Assembly: GCA_009761415.1 (NCBI GenBank)
Contig: QUOL01000006.1
Span: forward strand, 1,116,001-1,180,000
Source of the DNA: Sarcomyxa edulis
Lineage: Eukaryota > Basidiomycota > Agaricomycetes > Agaricales > Mycenaceae
DNA: 64,000 nt
Reading direction: 5' to 3'
Both the position numbers and the translations under genes were made by a program. This document shows positions 36,370 to 49,049 of this stretch, in pieces (position 1 is the first letter of the stretch; each line of letters starts with the position of its first letter). A model generated the notes under the pieces. It was not told where the DNA came from. It did no database searches and saw only the letters and a list, made by a program, of their open reading frames with translations.

Positions 36370-39300
36370 ATGTCCTCTCTCCCACTGCTCCCCCTTGCAC
36401 ATCCTCTCATTCTCCTCCCAGCTGCCAGAGTCACGATTCCGGTAAACAAAGACCTCGGTGAAGCTATCCTCACTCTCATCGACCAATCAGAGTCCTTGCC
36501 TGTAGTCGCCGCCATCCCCGTGACCACCCCTACCCCAGACACCAATGCTACCCCACTGTCCTTGGCAAAATGGGGAGTAGCAGCTCGTATACTCCGTCTC
36601 GTCAAACCACCCGCTCGAAATCCCCGCCAACCATACCTCGTCTCGCTGCACGGCCTCAACCGCATACGACTCGATACAACTGTCCAGCTGCACGTCCCTA
36701 CTACCCACTTAACGCCGCACCCAGTCGAATACCCACCTCCAGACTCCGACTCCATCCCTCCTCGAGCGTTGGTCGACAAGTTCAAGGACAGTGCCCTCCG
36801 TCTCCTCGACCGCCTCGCTCGCGATTCAGTACACCAATCCAGGAAGGAGGGGTACTTGAAGATCGCCAACATGATGGAGGACATCACAGACCAACGAGCA
36901 GTCTGGATGGCTGATGTTCTCGTAGGTAGCATCAACGGTGATTATAACGATAAACTAGGTGAGTACCTCGAAGCCAGGTGCGGTACGTATTACTAATAGC
37001 GACACGCGCGCGCACAGAAATACTATGCACCGCAGACCCTTCCACCCGACTCGTCCTGTCCACCCAATTCTTCCTCAAACAAGCCGCTGTATCCGAAGTA
37101 TCAAAGAAGATATCAAGCGCGGTCGATGAATCCCTGTCCAAGCAACAAAAGGAGTTCTTCCTGCGTCAACAATTGGCTGCTATACAGCGCGAGTTGCACT
37201 CACTCTCCTCCTCTTCTTCTTCTTCTCAATCTTCTCCTCCCACCTCGGACAAGGACAAAGAAAACAACGGACCCCCCTCCGAGCTCGATGACGACGAACA
37301 ACACGAGACGGACGACCTACTCGATCTTAAACGCCGAATCGAAGCGATGGAACCTGGGTCGGAGGAACGTAAGATGGGGGTTAGGGAGTGGCGGAGGCTT
37401 AAGAGGATTCCGACTGGGAGCGTCGAGAATGGTGTGATTAGGACTTATGTACGTCTCCTTTGTCTATTCTTCGTCGCTACTCGTCAAACTAAATATCTTG
37501 GTTGCTGTAGTTGGAATGGTTAACGTCCATTCCGTGGCCGAATTCTTCCCTGGATACCGCCGCCGCCACCACCACCGACGTGATCCCCTCACCCTCTCCC
37601 ACTTCCATCTCCAACCGTTCCTTCCTAGCCGCCGCCCGTGCCCAGCTCGATGCCGACCATTTCGGGCTGGAGAAGATCAAGAAGAGGCTCATTGAGTATC
37701 TCGCCGTCGTTCGGTTGAAGGAACGACGGGAGAAGGAGAGGGAGAAGGAGGTACTGGAACAGGAGGAGACGAGTCGGACTAACGTTAACGCGAAAGTTGG
37801 GGATGGCAAGGCGTTGCAGATGCAGGTCGTTTCTCATACCGCCGCCTCTAACCCCAATCCCACTCCAAGTCCGGGCTCGACGAAACGGTCACGGACGCGA
37901 AAAGGCGTCAAAGGACCCATCCTCCTGTAAGTATCCCATCTCCTCCATCCCTCCTCTCAATCAATCAACTGACATTCCCTCTCCCCCCTTCCCTCTCCCT
38001 TCCCTTCCCTCCCTCCCTTCCCTCCCTTCCCACCCTCCCCTTCCCTTCCCTCCCACCCCACCCCTCCCCATCCCTCCCACCCCTCCCTCCCCTTCCCACC
38101 CCCACCCCACCCCCAGCTTCGTCGGCCCCCCCGGAACCGGCAAAACCTCCCTCGGCCACTCCATCGCCAAAGCCCTCAACCGACCCTTCCAACGCATATC
38201 CCTAGGCGGGGTTCGTGACGAAGCGGAGATTCGGGGCCATAGGAGGACGTATGTGGCTAGTGGACCTGGGTTGATCGTGCAGGCGCTGAGGAAGGCTGGG
38301 AGGAGGGATTTTGTGTTGTTGTTGTGAGTGGATTGTTTCTTTTTTGGTGTTGGTGGTGGTTGTGTTGTTGGTGGTGGTGTTGGTGGTGGTGGTGCTACGC
38401 GGGTGAAAGCGATGGGAGTGGATGTTGATGCTGATGATGTTTGAACTTTGAACTTGTAGAGACGAAATCGATAAAATCGGCCAGAGCAATTTCCACGGCG
38501 ATCCCGGAGCTGCGTTGTTGGAGGTTTTGGATCCGGAGCAGAATCATACTTTTAATGTGCGTTTCTCTCAAGTTCCTCGTTTCGATTGACGTCTTCCTAT
38601 CCCCGAGTTTCTGACAATCGTTGACGCCTTTTTTTTGGCTATCATTGACGTCTTTTTCGATTGGCTATCGTTGACACCACCTTTCTTTTGGGGGGATGCT
38701 GACTTCATTTTTGCGGAATGTAGGACCATTACATCAACGTCCCCATCGATCTCAGCCAGGTTCTATTCATCTGTACTTCAAACACGCTGGACACCATCTC
38801 TGCTCCGCTCTTGGATCGGTGCGAGGTTATACAGTTGTCAGGTACGCTATCACATTCTTTCTTCTCATCCTGCTAACCTCCTCAACCAACCATCGCTTTC
38901 AAGGCTACACATACGACGAAAAAATCCACATCGCCCGCCGCTTCCTCCTCCCAAAACAGCTCCACGCCAACGGGTTGGAGGAATCGCATTTACGGATCAC
39001 GGAGCCTGCGTTGTTGACGATGGCGACGCGGTATACGAATAGGGAAGCGGGTGTGAGGAGTTTGGAGAGGGCGATTGGGGCGGTTGTGAGGTATAAGGCG
39101 GTGGAGTGGGCTGAGTGGGGTGATGCTAAGGAGGATAGGGATAAGGGTTCGGGCTCGGTCGTTTCGAATTCCGCGGTGAAGGAGTACGCGGTGCCGGTGA
39201 AGTCGTACGAAAGCGTGGTGGAAGAACACGAACTGGAGAAGATCCTGGGTATCTCGAGGTGGGATGCTGCGGAAGAGAGGGATAGGGAGGAGAGGAGGGG

Positions 39301-39529
39301 TGTTGTTTATGGGTTGGTCGTCATGGGACAAGGCGAGGGTGGGATCTTGCCTGTGGAGACTATCGCTGTACCGGGGGTTGGGCGGTTGAAGTTGACGGGG
39401 AGTCTTGGTGATGTACGCGATCAGATGGAGTTCGTCTTTGATCTTGTTCTATATTTTATCGACTCGGTAGAAATGCATGATTTTATTCTGTCTCCTCGTC
39501 TTCTTGTCTGCGCGAATGCTGAGAAGTGA
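36370..39529 (+). CDS. LON2: Peroxisomal-type Lon protease copy 1, lacking the catalytic end
   Basis: Lon is an ATP-dependent AAA+ serine protease. Exons 36370-36958, 37018-37448, 37511-37926, 38117-38323, 38460-38556, 38724-38841 and 38904-39529 join to 827 residues. The N-terminal substrate domain starts [20 protein letters not shown], the plain start usual for peroxisomal LON2. A helical region holds [18 protein letters not shown] and a poly-Ser insert. AAA+ motifs are Walker [10 protein letters not shown], Walker B FVLLLDEIDKIG and [18 protein letters not shown]. The protease domain begins ([19 protein letters not shown]) and stops after TGSLGD (39,412). There a GTACGC donor is read through into 38 unrelated residues and a TGA. 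The catalytic Ser and Lys, which follow this point in Lon, are absent, and no later exon carrying them was found. Confidence 0.87.
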
Positions 39530-40699
39530 GAAAACCAAACACGAACAAACTGAAAAATAGTTGCTTCTTCAAAATGGTCTGTCGGCTTGTTTTATAACAT
39601 CAAGGGTTTCCCCCGCCCGAGGGTTCTTGTATTTTCTAGCTACTGACATGACGTGGGGACGGCATTAGCTACGAGGAATCCACGATGAGGTACTTAGGAA
39701 GGAATGAGGTATTCGGACGAGTGGCGAACATCTAGACAAGTCAGTACGAAATATAATGACAAGGGAAGGAACTAACCGTGCACAAAGTCACGATGTCAGC
39801 GGAGTACCAGAGAGAGATACGGCTACAAGAGGAATCAGAACGAGAAATCGAGAGACAAAGGTATGACTCACGTACCTTTGAGACTTGGCTCTAAGACCGT
39901 TACGCGGCGTCAGCTTGCATTTGAAATCGATGTGTCATGCTGCGTTCGTTGTGGTAGGTTTCAATATGTAGTGGGATGTACAGTAAGTAGTCTCGAGTGG
40001 TGAATTTTGAGGTGGGAAAAATAGCGAGACTGTGGAGTCTTCGGTCGGAGAGACTTGTGTCGGAACCTAGAGAACATATCAGTGAATCGAGGATGACGAG
40101 AGTTATCATACATACCAAGATATAAAGACATGGACTGACCGAGTGACTGATCCTAAGCAGCCAGACGCCGTTCGCCGCGGGGCCAGGACCTCACGATTTT
40201 GGCCGTTGTTTTTGCTGGGAATTAGCCGAGGAGAGCGATGGGTTGACGATCACGGAGCTATAAGATATTGGGTCAGAACGGGAATAGAAAGGAAGAACAG
40301 ATATGTATGACGTACCTTGGCAATAAGTAACACGAACAGGGTTGATCATACAAAGATGAGGCTCTACGGCTTGAGAGAAGAGCTAAGTGGCATCGAATCT
40401 GGATTGGACAGAAGTCAGTGGAAGCAAACGATGAAGAGAATAATCACACGGTGAAGTACCTTATAACTCAGACGTGAAACATAGCGCGATGGGAGTGCTC
40501 GATGCAGGGCACAGATGTGTATGAGCTGCGTCGAAAATTTCTGCGTAAGTCAACCAAAGGTTGGCTGTGAGGATGGAGGAGCCAAATTGATTGGCGGAAG
40601 CCTTGATAACGAGTCAGAAATGCCGAAGGAATTTAGTAGTTGGAACGGACATACCAGAGTTCTGAGACATCGATCAGGGAGTGTACGCGTTGGTTCTTC

Positions 40700-41960
40700 T
40701 TCATAGCACGAGATCGCTCGCCGCAGGGCCAGGATGTTGGATTGTAGACCGTAGCTCTGGGCGCAAACATTAGCAGAAAAGGGTGGTATGGGTGAACATG
40801 ATACAGCGATTGGCGGAAGACTAAATATGAAATTAGAATCTGAAAGAAGATATGACTGTGTATGATCCGCGTACAAGATGTTGAGGGCGCTACGCGCCCT
40901 CTCACTCTAACACAGACGTCCGGCAGACGACTTGGTCGACGAGTGATGTGCAGTGTTCATCATAGAAATCGGAGACCGCTCGCCGCGGGGCCAGAATCTC
41001 AGATTTTCGGTCGTGGTTTTGGCTATCAAAGTCAGCCGAGAGAGGAGATGCGGGTGGGCTTGAAACAGCGATTGGCGGAAGCCTAAATATGAAGTTAGAA
41101 TATTGGATAGTATATGAGTGGATGCGATGGACATACACGACGACGAGGGCGCTACGCGCCCTCTCACTCCAAAACGAACGTCCGGCATGCTATCTTGTCG
41201 ACGAGTGATACGCAGGTGCTATTCTACACCTTAGAGACCGCTCGCCGCGGGGCCAGAATCTCAGATTTTCGGTCGTGGTTTTGGGTATCAAAGGTAGCCG
41301 AGAGAGGAGATGTGGGTGGACTCAAAACAGCGATTGGCGGAAGCTTAAATATGAAGTTAGAATATTGGATAGTATATGAGTGGCTGTGATGGACCTACAC
41401 GACGATGAGGGCGCTACGCGCCCACTGACTCCAACACAGACGTCCAGCAAACTACTTTATCGATGAAAGACATGTAGATTCAACCTATATCTTGGAGACC
41501 GCTCGCCGCGGGGCCAAGATCTCAGATTTTTGGCCGTGGTTTTGGGACTCAAAGTTAGCCGAGAGAGGGGATGTGGGTGTAGGTGGGAGGGCGATTGGCG
41601 GAAGGCTAGATATAAAGTTAGAATATTGGATAGTATACGAGTGGCTGTGATGGGCGTGGAAGACAATGAGGGCGCTACGCGCCCTCCAACACAGATATCT
41701 GGCAAACTACTTGGTCGAGGACAGACACGGCGGATTTCATTCTACAACTTGGACACCGCTCGCCGCGGGGCCGAAATCTCAGATTTTTGGCTGTGGTTTT
41801 GGGACTCAAAGTTAGCCGAGAGAGGAGATGTGGGTGTAGGTGGAACAGCGATTGGCGGAAGGCTAGATATGAAGTTAGAATATTGGAAAGTATACGAGTG
41901 GCTGTGATGGACGTACACGGCGATGAGGGCGCTACGCGCCCTCCAACACAGATATCTGGC
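40700..41960 (-). repeat. Tandem exon-plus-intron array, about 260-base units, each with a GC hairpin
   Basis: The landmark CGCCGCGGGG (once CGCCGCAGGG) begins at 40,720, 40,981, 41,243, 41,504 and 41,761, giving spacings of 261, 262, 261 and 257. Degenerate units lie further left (landmark at 40,173; CGATTGGCGGAAG-like trace near 40,590). Read on the minus strand, most units contain a consensus intron, for example 41138-41083 (GTGTATGT donor, TTCTAAC branch, TTTAG acceptor) and 40874-40821. The exon between them is about 208 bases. A hairpin close to each donor has arms GAGGGCGC and GCGCCCTC around TAC, at 40,883, 41,145, 41,407 (right arm imperfect), 41,668 and 41,935. All three frames stop within a unit or at its end. 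The array is repeated at 54,680-55,940. Confidence 0.9.
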
Positions 41961-44900
41961 AAACTACTTGGTCTTGTATCTTGACTTGGGAAGTAGTCGA
42001 TATCTGTACGTAAATCTAAGGCAACACAAAGATGTCAGTGATACGACAGAAGAACACGAACTATACATACATACCTAAGTCTGGCACTAGCTACGACGAT
42101 GCTTCTGAGTGAAACGAATGAAGACCTCCGAGAATCTGCACAGAAATATCATTAGTCACAAACACGGAGCACAAATAGAGGATTGCTACCCACAGACGGC
42201 CTGAGGGCCTCTGCGCCCCCGTACTCCATCCCAAATAACACAGGGACAAACCCTCTCAGCTGTTGATACACTCGTGGGGTTGATCCTGATATGACAACTT
42301 TGATCGATGCTTGGATAGCTAGTTCGAGAGGTTCGATGGGTGAGCGCACAGACATGAACAGGTTGAAGGGACATACAATATTCTTGGATACCTTGCTCGA
42401 GGTATCCGATATAGGAAAAATTAAGGGATCGTTCGCACTGGAGGTGGCAAACGAGTGACGGAATGGTGTGCTACGACAATGTGATTTGGGATCAGATATT
42501 ATAAGCTCCGGGCTACGCGCTAAAATGGCGAGGGACGGTAAATTATCCTGGGGGCGTCATAGAGTGGATCTAGCGATGCATTGTCAGCAACAGCAATTTC
42601 AAGGTTATATGAACAGTAATACGTACCGGAGGACAAAGAATACTCACTGCATCGTGTTTCTTCTTCTATCCGTGACAAAGCTTCATTGTAAAAATGTAGG
42701 TCGTCTGCATGAAATCAAAAGTTGAGTACTAGATGCGTGTACGTCGAATGGGGATACTTACTGGTGGCTTTGTACAGGATAAATCTTGTAGTCTCGCATT
42801 CTAGATTGTATGACACTGTGATCTTGTGTCAATTCAAGAAACATGCACAGAGAGTAGGGACGAACCTGGTTTCACCTATCTCCACACAGGACTTATACCA
42901 GCTTGCCAAAGTTACTCCCCGATCTCGATGTAGGTATAGTCTCGTCAATCGATGGGAACCTAGTTGAGAGCCGATCGCGGCATGGAGGGCGAACTGTCTC
43001 GAAGCGATTTTTCGAGTCTTCTGGAGAGAACATTGATTTGGTGTAGACGGCAACACGATGTTGTGAATGCGAGGCCAGAAAAGAGCTGTCGACAATGTCG
43101 ATGCGCGTCAATTTGGCGTCAAGAAAGAAACGCGAAATCCAAAAATGGACGTACCGGTGTTTACACTGACAGTTCCTGCCAAACAACCACCCGCGATATC
43201 GATCGCAACTTGATCACAACCACTCTTCGCGCGGAATGGCAACACCGTCAGCCTATCTCTGGATATGACATATATCCAATACCATACCATTTACAGTACA
43301 AGACAGAGATAGGGTAAGTGGAGAGGACATTGGTGGCATCGCAGAGGAGTCGGTCGACGGTGAGGTTGAATGGACAGAGAAATAGAGGGGCATAGGTTGG
43401 GCAGGGGAGAGTTCGGATTTATTTTCTGGTGCATGGCCTTATATACTCTCATAATCGATCCCGTCTAATTTGATCCTGCTCCGTCGATCAAGGGCCAAAT
43501 GATTACGCACCTCAAGAAAGCAACGAGTTCCTCCGTCATGTACGTATCGATGCGCATTTACGGCGATCTCAAAGGGCCTCAGTTCAAGCATCACGTACTT
43601 ATCCAGGGCCAAAGTATTTTCCATTCTGCGGCTTGTGCTTACACTTAGGCTTTCTGCATCATTTCAGGGTTCCTCTCAGGCTTGTGCTCAGTCTATATAA
43701 TCTCATTTCCTGAGTGAGGAGCAACAATAATCACATTCCCAGAGCTGTATATCATAGCTCTTAGAATACTTAGAAATCCTATAGGGAGAAACACATCACA
43801 AGCAAGCTGCAAAATCTACGAACAAAAAATACAGGGAAGATCAATTGCATAGCTACACGGGCTAGGCAGTTGTTCTTCCCTGTATGTACTGTTCATATGG
43901 ACTCACCAGATCGACATCAGATCTGAGTATGCAGGTCAACGGTCCCAACGGAGATCAATCGCATGGGGAGTTCGGGTGACAAGAGACTCACCTAATTAGA
44001 ATGATTCATTCTGTTTTGCCTCAAGGCTTGCGACCTGAAAGAATCAAGTGCTAAATGTCATGGCCATCCCTGCGCGGGATTTCGGACATGACAAACTGTC
44101 AAGAACACGATTGAAGCCTATCTAAAATGATGACTTACAATTTCCCCTTCCTGAGACTCTGAGCAGGACATGGCATGTCATTCGATGCATGCACAAAACA
44201 ATACGGACACTATTAATCTAGATGATATGTAAATGAGTAGTATATCTGTCCTGGAAGCACGGTGAATCACTGAGACCGCTCAAAACAATAGACCGGGAAG
44301 TCCGAGTGGCGGCCGAGTACGAGAGATCAGCGGTCCTGAACCCAAAAAAACTGAAACGAGTACGTCAGAGGGGTAGAGGATTCCAAGTTCTAGGCTGGTG
44401 ACAGTAACACACCGACGAGCGGTTCGAAGAGGGAGGAACGGTTAGACGAGTCGAGATCAAGGAAGTAGTTAGCTCACATTGGCAGACAGCGACGAGGAGA
44501 GTTTGAACGATGATGCGTCGGTGCTGCAGGACTTGTAACGTAGATATGAGTTTCCAGAAGGCAAGAGCTCGAGGATAAGAGGCTGCACTCACGAGTTACT
44601 CTGTCGCTGGATGACCACCACCCGTCGCATCCGGTTCGTCAATTCAAAACTGACGGCAGATACAATCGATTAAAGTCTTCGAGACATAAGGATAGTGAGA
44701 GCAATACCGACAGATGTTATGGGGCAGCCTGGGCTTTCGGCTCAAGAGCATGAGAGTATCAGTGATTCTGCGCTACGCTAGGACAGCATCGGTGAAGATC
44801 GAGCATATCTGTTGGGAAGCAGGAGACGTACAACGATGAGGATTCGAGGTCTATGTACTCTCATAGATCTGTCTCGTCGACGGGCTCCGAAAACACCTGA

Positions 44901-46938
44901 TTGCACCAAGCTTGGTGACCTTCGAACGGCATGGAACTGAGAAACCCGGCTTTCGACTCAATGTGAGTGCGATGAAGGGCATATCGAGCGTATCATGTCG
45001 TGCTTCTATGCCCGAGCGTACCCTGAAGTCAGCATGCATTCGAGTGACAATGATATGATACGAACGGACATACCTGTATCATACTTTCCTCCGAATTCTG
45101 ACCGTGAGTTTAGCGTCCTTCACTGTGGAACTGTTAGTTGGAAGAGCAATCAGGACTAAGACAAAGTTTGAGAACAATAAAATAGAATAGAGACGCACCA
45201 AGATACGAAACACCTCAAGACAAACTTCCAGATGCCACTGCCAGTATATCGAGCCCTCGACAGGATCCATCTTCATCTTCTATGCCTCGCTTTGTGGAGT
45301 GGTGTTGGGGATTACGCTCAAGGAGATTCCGAAAGTCTTGTCGCAGACTGGGGCGTCTGGCGTCAGGATTATCCAGGGAGTCAGATGTGGTTGCGCCAGA
45401 AGGTGGAGTTGCAGAATCAGTGAAAGAATAGGAACGATGTGACATACCTCGATGCAAATAAGAATACAATTGAATCAACGATGCCCTCCGATGGGAAGAT
45501 ATCGGAGGATGTCGCCAGATGAAGGGCTGAGAAGTCAAGTCTAAGTCTTAGGGGTGAGTCTGAGGGTCGATCTGAATGCGAATTTATTGTTGTTCGAGAG
45601 ATGTTCGAGTCTTTCCTGCGGATACGTTGGCATGGTCTTGCAATACATATGTTAGTGATGAGGCGTTTGGAGAGAGTCTGGAGGTGTAGAGTGTGCATTG
45701 AAGGATAGTAGCAGCAGTGAGGTTGAACGAGAGTGGAAGTGATCTGATTTCGATCGCGTCTGCTAATTACTTTTTCAAATCTAATCTTCGCGTCTGTCTG
45801 CAGCATCCATCCACCATCTCCATTTCCTCGAAATCCCTCCTCTCGAAATCATTTCCACGTCCTGCACTGCAGTTCAGGGAACCACACTCGAGCTAAAGAC
45901 CAAGACTCAAATCCAAATTCGAAATCTACTTAGTTCGTAGTTCGACAGTCCCCGAACTCGCTCGCCATCTCGACTTCAAATTCTCCTTCCAAACGATATG
46001 ACGCAGTCTGTACGGACCGTCAATGTGAGCTAATATCTTTCTTGCTTGACTGCAAGACGAATTCACGGCTACTCTACAGCAATTGAGATCTTGTTCTCCG
46101 GCGTCGCCACAAACTCATCTGGCTATCGATTGCTCCCTTTTCACCCCCGTGTCTGCGTCACGATCGTCCTCGACTTCTTCTCGGGACTTCCTCACATCCT
46201 CACCAGCTATCTGAAGAATGAAAAGCGCGAAAGATCTTGGAGTCCATGATATCTAGTTGGCGGATAATTCTGATCAGGTGAGTACCTATTTTCAAGTTTA
46301 TAGCTGGATACCTTGCCTACATCGTATGTACACCGTGCAGGTTCTCCCCTGGTCATCGTCTCCCCATTCCCACCACTTCAAACGGCGTTGAAACGGGGTG
46401 AACTTCTTCTCCCTGCCCGATCATCTTTCTCCGACTCGCATTGTCTCGATGTCCCCGCTGTCGTGCATACCGTTGTCTTCTACTTCAGATGAACGTACCA
46501 TGGTTTTCTTGTCGTCGGAACTCAGGTACCCATCATATTCAGATCTGCGATGGTAAGGTTCCTCTCACTTGTACATTTTTCGCTCAATCGATTAGCGCTC
46601 CGTGTAGACTTTCTTCACAATGTCACATTAAGCTTCAAATGGTCGTAACTAACTAGGGACCTCTCTGACGCAGAACAACAAGTCAGAATATGCCCTCGTC
46701 AGCTGCTCGTCGTCAGGAATTGGGGAGAGCGCGAAAGGCTGCAGTTGTAGATCGTAGTGTAGCGGCGAGGTAAGTGACGAAGTCGATGTCTCATAGTCAC
46801 CGATATATCTATATTTTCGTCATCTAGTCTCCTTTCTGCCCTATTCCAACAACGCCCAGAGACCTCTCTCGATGTTTCCTGCTCTCCGTCTCGCATCCTC
46901 CGCTCCCACTACCAAGAAGACAACGGACGCGCCACATA

Positions 46939-47274
46939 ATGCCCCGAAGCTCAGGAACAGATTACAGACAGTCACTTAGCCGGTGAGTTTCGTCTAGCCT
47001 CTAGATAACGACAGATATTCATTCCTCAGTCTCGTCTAGCCCCATTCATTCTGACAGGAAGCTCAAAAGGGCTCAGGATATCCGGGAGCTCCAAATCGAG
47101 GTGACCAGACCAGACCAAGATGACGATATGTACGTCGATGGCGCGTCAGAGCACGCGTCCTCATATCATCCAGATCTATCACCAGTCGATGTTGTGGGAA
47201 AACACGGTGAGTTTTCAGGAAACACTCGTATGGCTGAGTGTCCGAAATCTTTACCAGGAACCGCAAAGCCCTAA
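46939..47274 (+). CDS. Candidate small spliced protein, 69 residues
   Basis: Exons 46939-46982, 47058-47206 and 47258-47274 with GTGAGT donors and CAG acceptors give an in-frame 69-residue protein. It starts MPRSSGTDYRQSLSR and is followed by a charged helix (KLKRAQDIRELQIEVTRPDQ) and an acidic DDDMYVDG patch. The third intron-like segment is 51 bases and open, so retaining it changes little. This is the most protein-like stretch in the spacer, but there is no homology I can name, and it may be a leftover of a transposase-type gene. It recurs exactly at 60,919-61,254. Confidence 0.3.
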
Positions 47275-48601
47275 CTTTGGGTTCATCACCACAACGACGT
47301 CTTCAGTGGGCGCCGCAACCTCGAGTACACGGAGCCGTCAATACCGCACTTGACGCCACACACACGAATCTGCAAGATTGGGAGATCCAGGTTTCGAAGG
47401 AAAGTTTTAGCCGATATTGCATCTTTTTTCCAAAACGTAAGTCTCCATTCTGACGGCTATTTGGTCGCTTTGTTATAACTGACAACAGCACCACTTTCTG
47501 GGCGTATAAAGGTAGGCCGAAATCTCTCAACTTTCCCCATCTCCTTCCTCCCACTTCCATCTCTTCCCACTTCGTCGTCGTCCTCTTCTCCTCATCGTCG
47601 CTTCCATCCTCAAGGCTGCCTGTCCAAAGTGAGTATCGCCTCGTCGTTATCGTTGGCGTCTCACTGACACCGATACTTCTCAATTGTAGCTCAGTCGATA
47701 TTCTCGTTTTTGTCGGTACGTGAACATTGGTCTTTGTTTTCTTCTCCTCACTCAATCGGTCTGTTAGCCCTATCATAGCCGATTCCCATTGACGTCGCTG
47801 CTAGAAAACTCAGATACACGACGAGCCATCCGTTCCCGATGTCCACGGCTCCCGACTTATTTTCATACAGCTTAATTCCTCAGAAATATACTCGTAGTTC
47901 TCTCCTGGATGTCGATAATCGCTTCCACGCGGTGAGGAATTCACTCTGCTCATCATCCGCGCCGTTTCACTGATTCCATTTCTCTTTCATCGTCTCTAGC
48001 TAGAGAGACGTCGTCTTCTTTCACTCATCAGGTATGCACCTTTACCTTTCTCTCTCCACTACATTCGTGTTTGAGCTGACTGTCTACGTCTATCTCAGGC
48101 ACAGTGCTCGTCGTCGCGCCGTCTCCTAAGTCCCCTCTGCTCCTGCCACAGTTATCCCAGAGTTCAACCTCGACGAACCTATGTACGACCTCTGCACTAA
48201 TTACTAGTCGTCGATGCGGCCGTCTCCAAGCTCAACAGTTGAGGGTCAAAACTGCCATCGTGAGTCTACGCTCACCTTCGTCGTTTATCGATGACCTGGT
48301 TGATCTTTTCTTTGGTTTTCTTGCAGTACTTCCCACACCTCAGAGCTCGCGTCAACGCTGCCTCGGCTATTTACTCACTCTCTCCCACTCCGACCACGCC
48401 GAGCGCGTCCCTTCATCGATGCCGTTCCCAATCTCAATGGTCGAGTATCACAATTTTCGTGGTGAGTCCATTCGCCTTCATCGCGTATCGAGCACCTCGT
48501 TAATTTCAGAGCGATGTTCCACTTTGGTCGTCTTCGCAGGATTTCCCGCACCCTCGAAGACGTCGATACCCTGCCTCGGCTAATTACACACTCTTTCCCA
48601 A

Positions 48602-48650
48602 CTCGGCTACGCCGAGCGCGAGAGCGATGAGGGGCAGAGCCCCTCATCGC
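48602..48650 (+). repeat. Double-hairpin element 1
   Basis: Two perfect hairpins in tandem. Arms CTCGGC and GCCGAG enclose TAC. After seven bases, arms GCGATGAGGGGC and GCCCCTCATCGC enclose AGA (12-bp stem). No mismatch in either stem. Same 49-base element at 49,050. Confidence 0.95.
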
Positions 48651-49049
48651 GTTCCCTGCCTACTTCCTCAGCCATGCTTCTCATCACCGTCGACATCTCT
48701 TTGACATATCTGCGCGGTACAGGTATGGATTCGTCGTCCTCGCCGTGTCGGCTTATCCAGGGCCATCTTTACTCACCACGTCTGCGTTCCGTCCCTCTCG
48801 TCGTCATGCATCGCTCTACTCTCTCTCTCAAAGACCTCGACGATTCTCTCCACCTCGGCATTGTAGACAATTCCTGGATGATGTCGTCTCCAAGCCTGAC
48901 GGTCAGATAAATCCTACATGGTGAGTCTTCGGCGCTTATCAATGTCCTCAGTGATATATATATATTCTTCTTCGGTCTTCTTGCAGCATTCCCCGCACCC
49001 TCGAAGACACTCCAACCATTCCTCGGCTAACTAATCCCCCTCTCCCCAC

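Noticed and set aside
40700..41960. CRISPR-like array
   Set aside because: Units are about 260 bases with most of the unit conserved, in a eukaryote, and explained as exon-plus-intron repeats.
40902..41962. Minus-strand 78-95 residue frames repeated along the array (RVAPSS...LLSRLTL) as a repeat protein
   Set aside because: Unit lengths of 257-262 are not a constant multiple of three and the frames end in stops around the hairpins, so no continuous repeat protein results.
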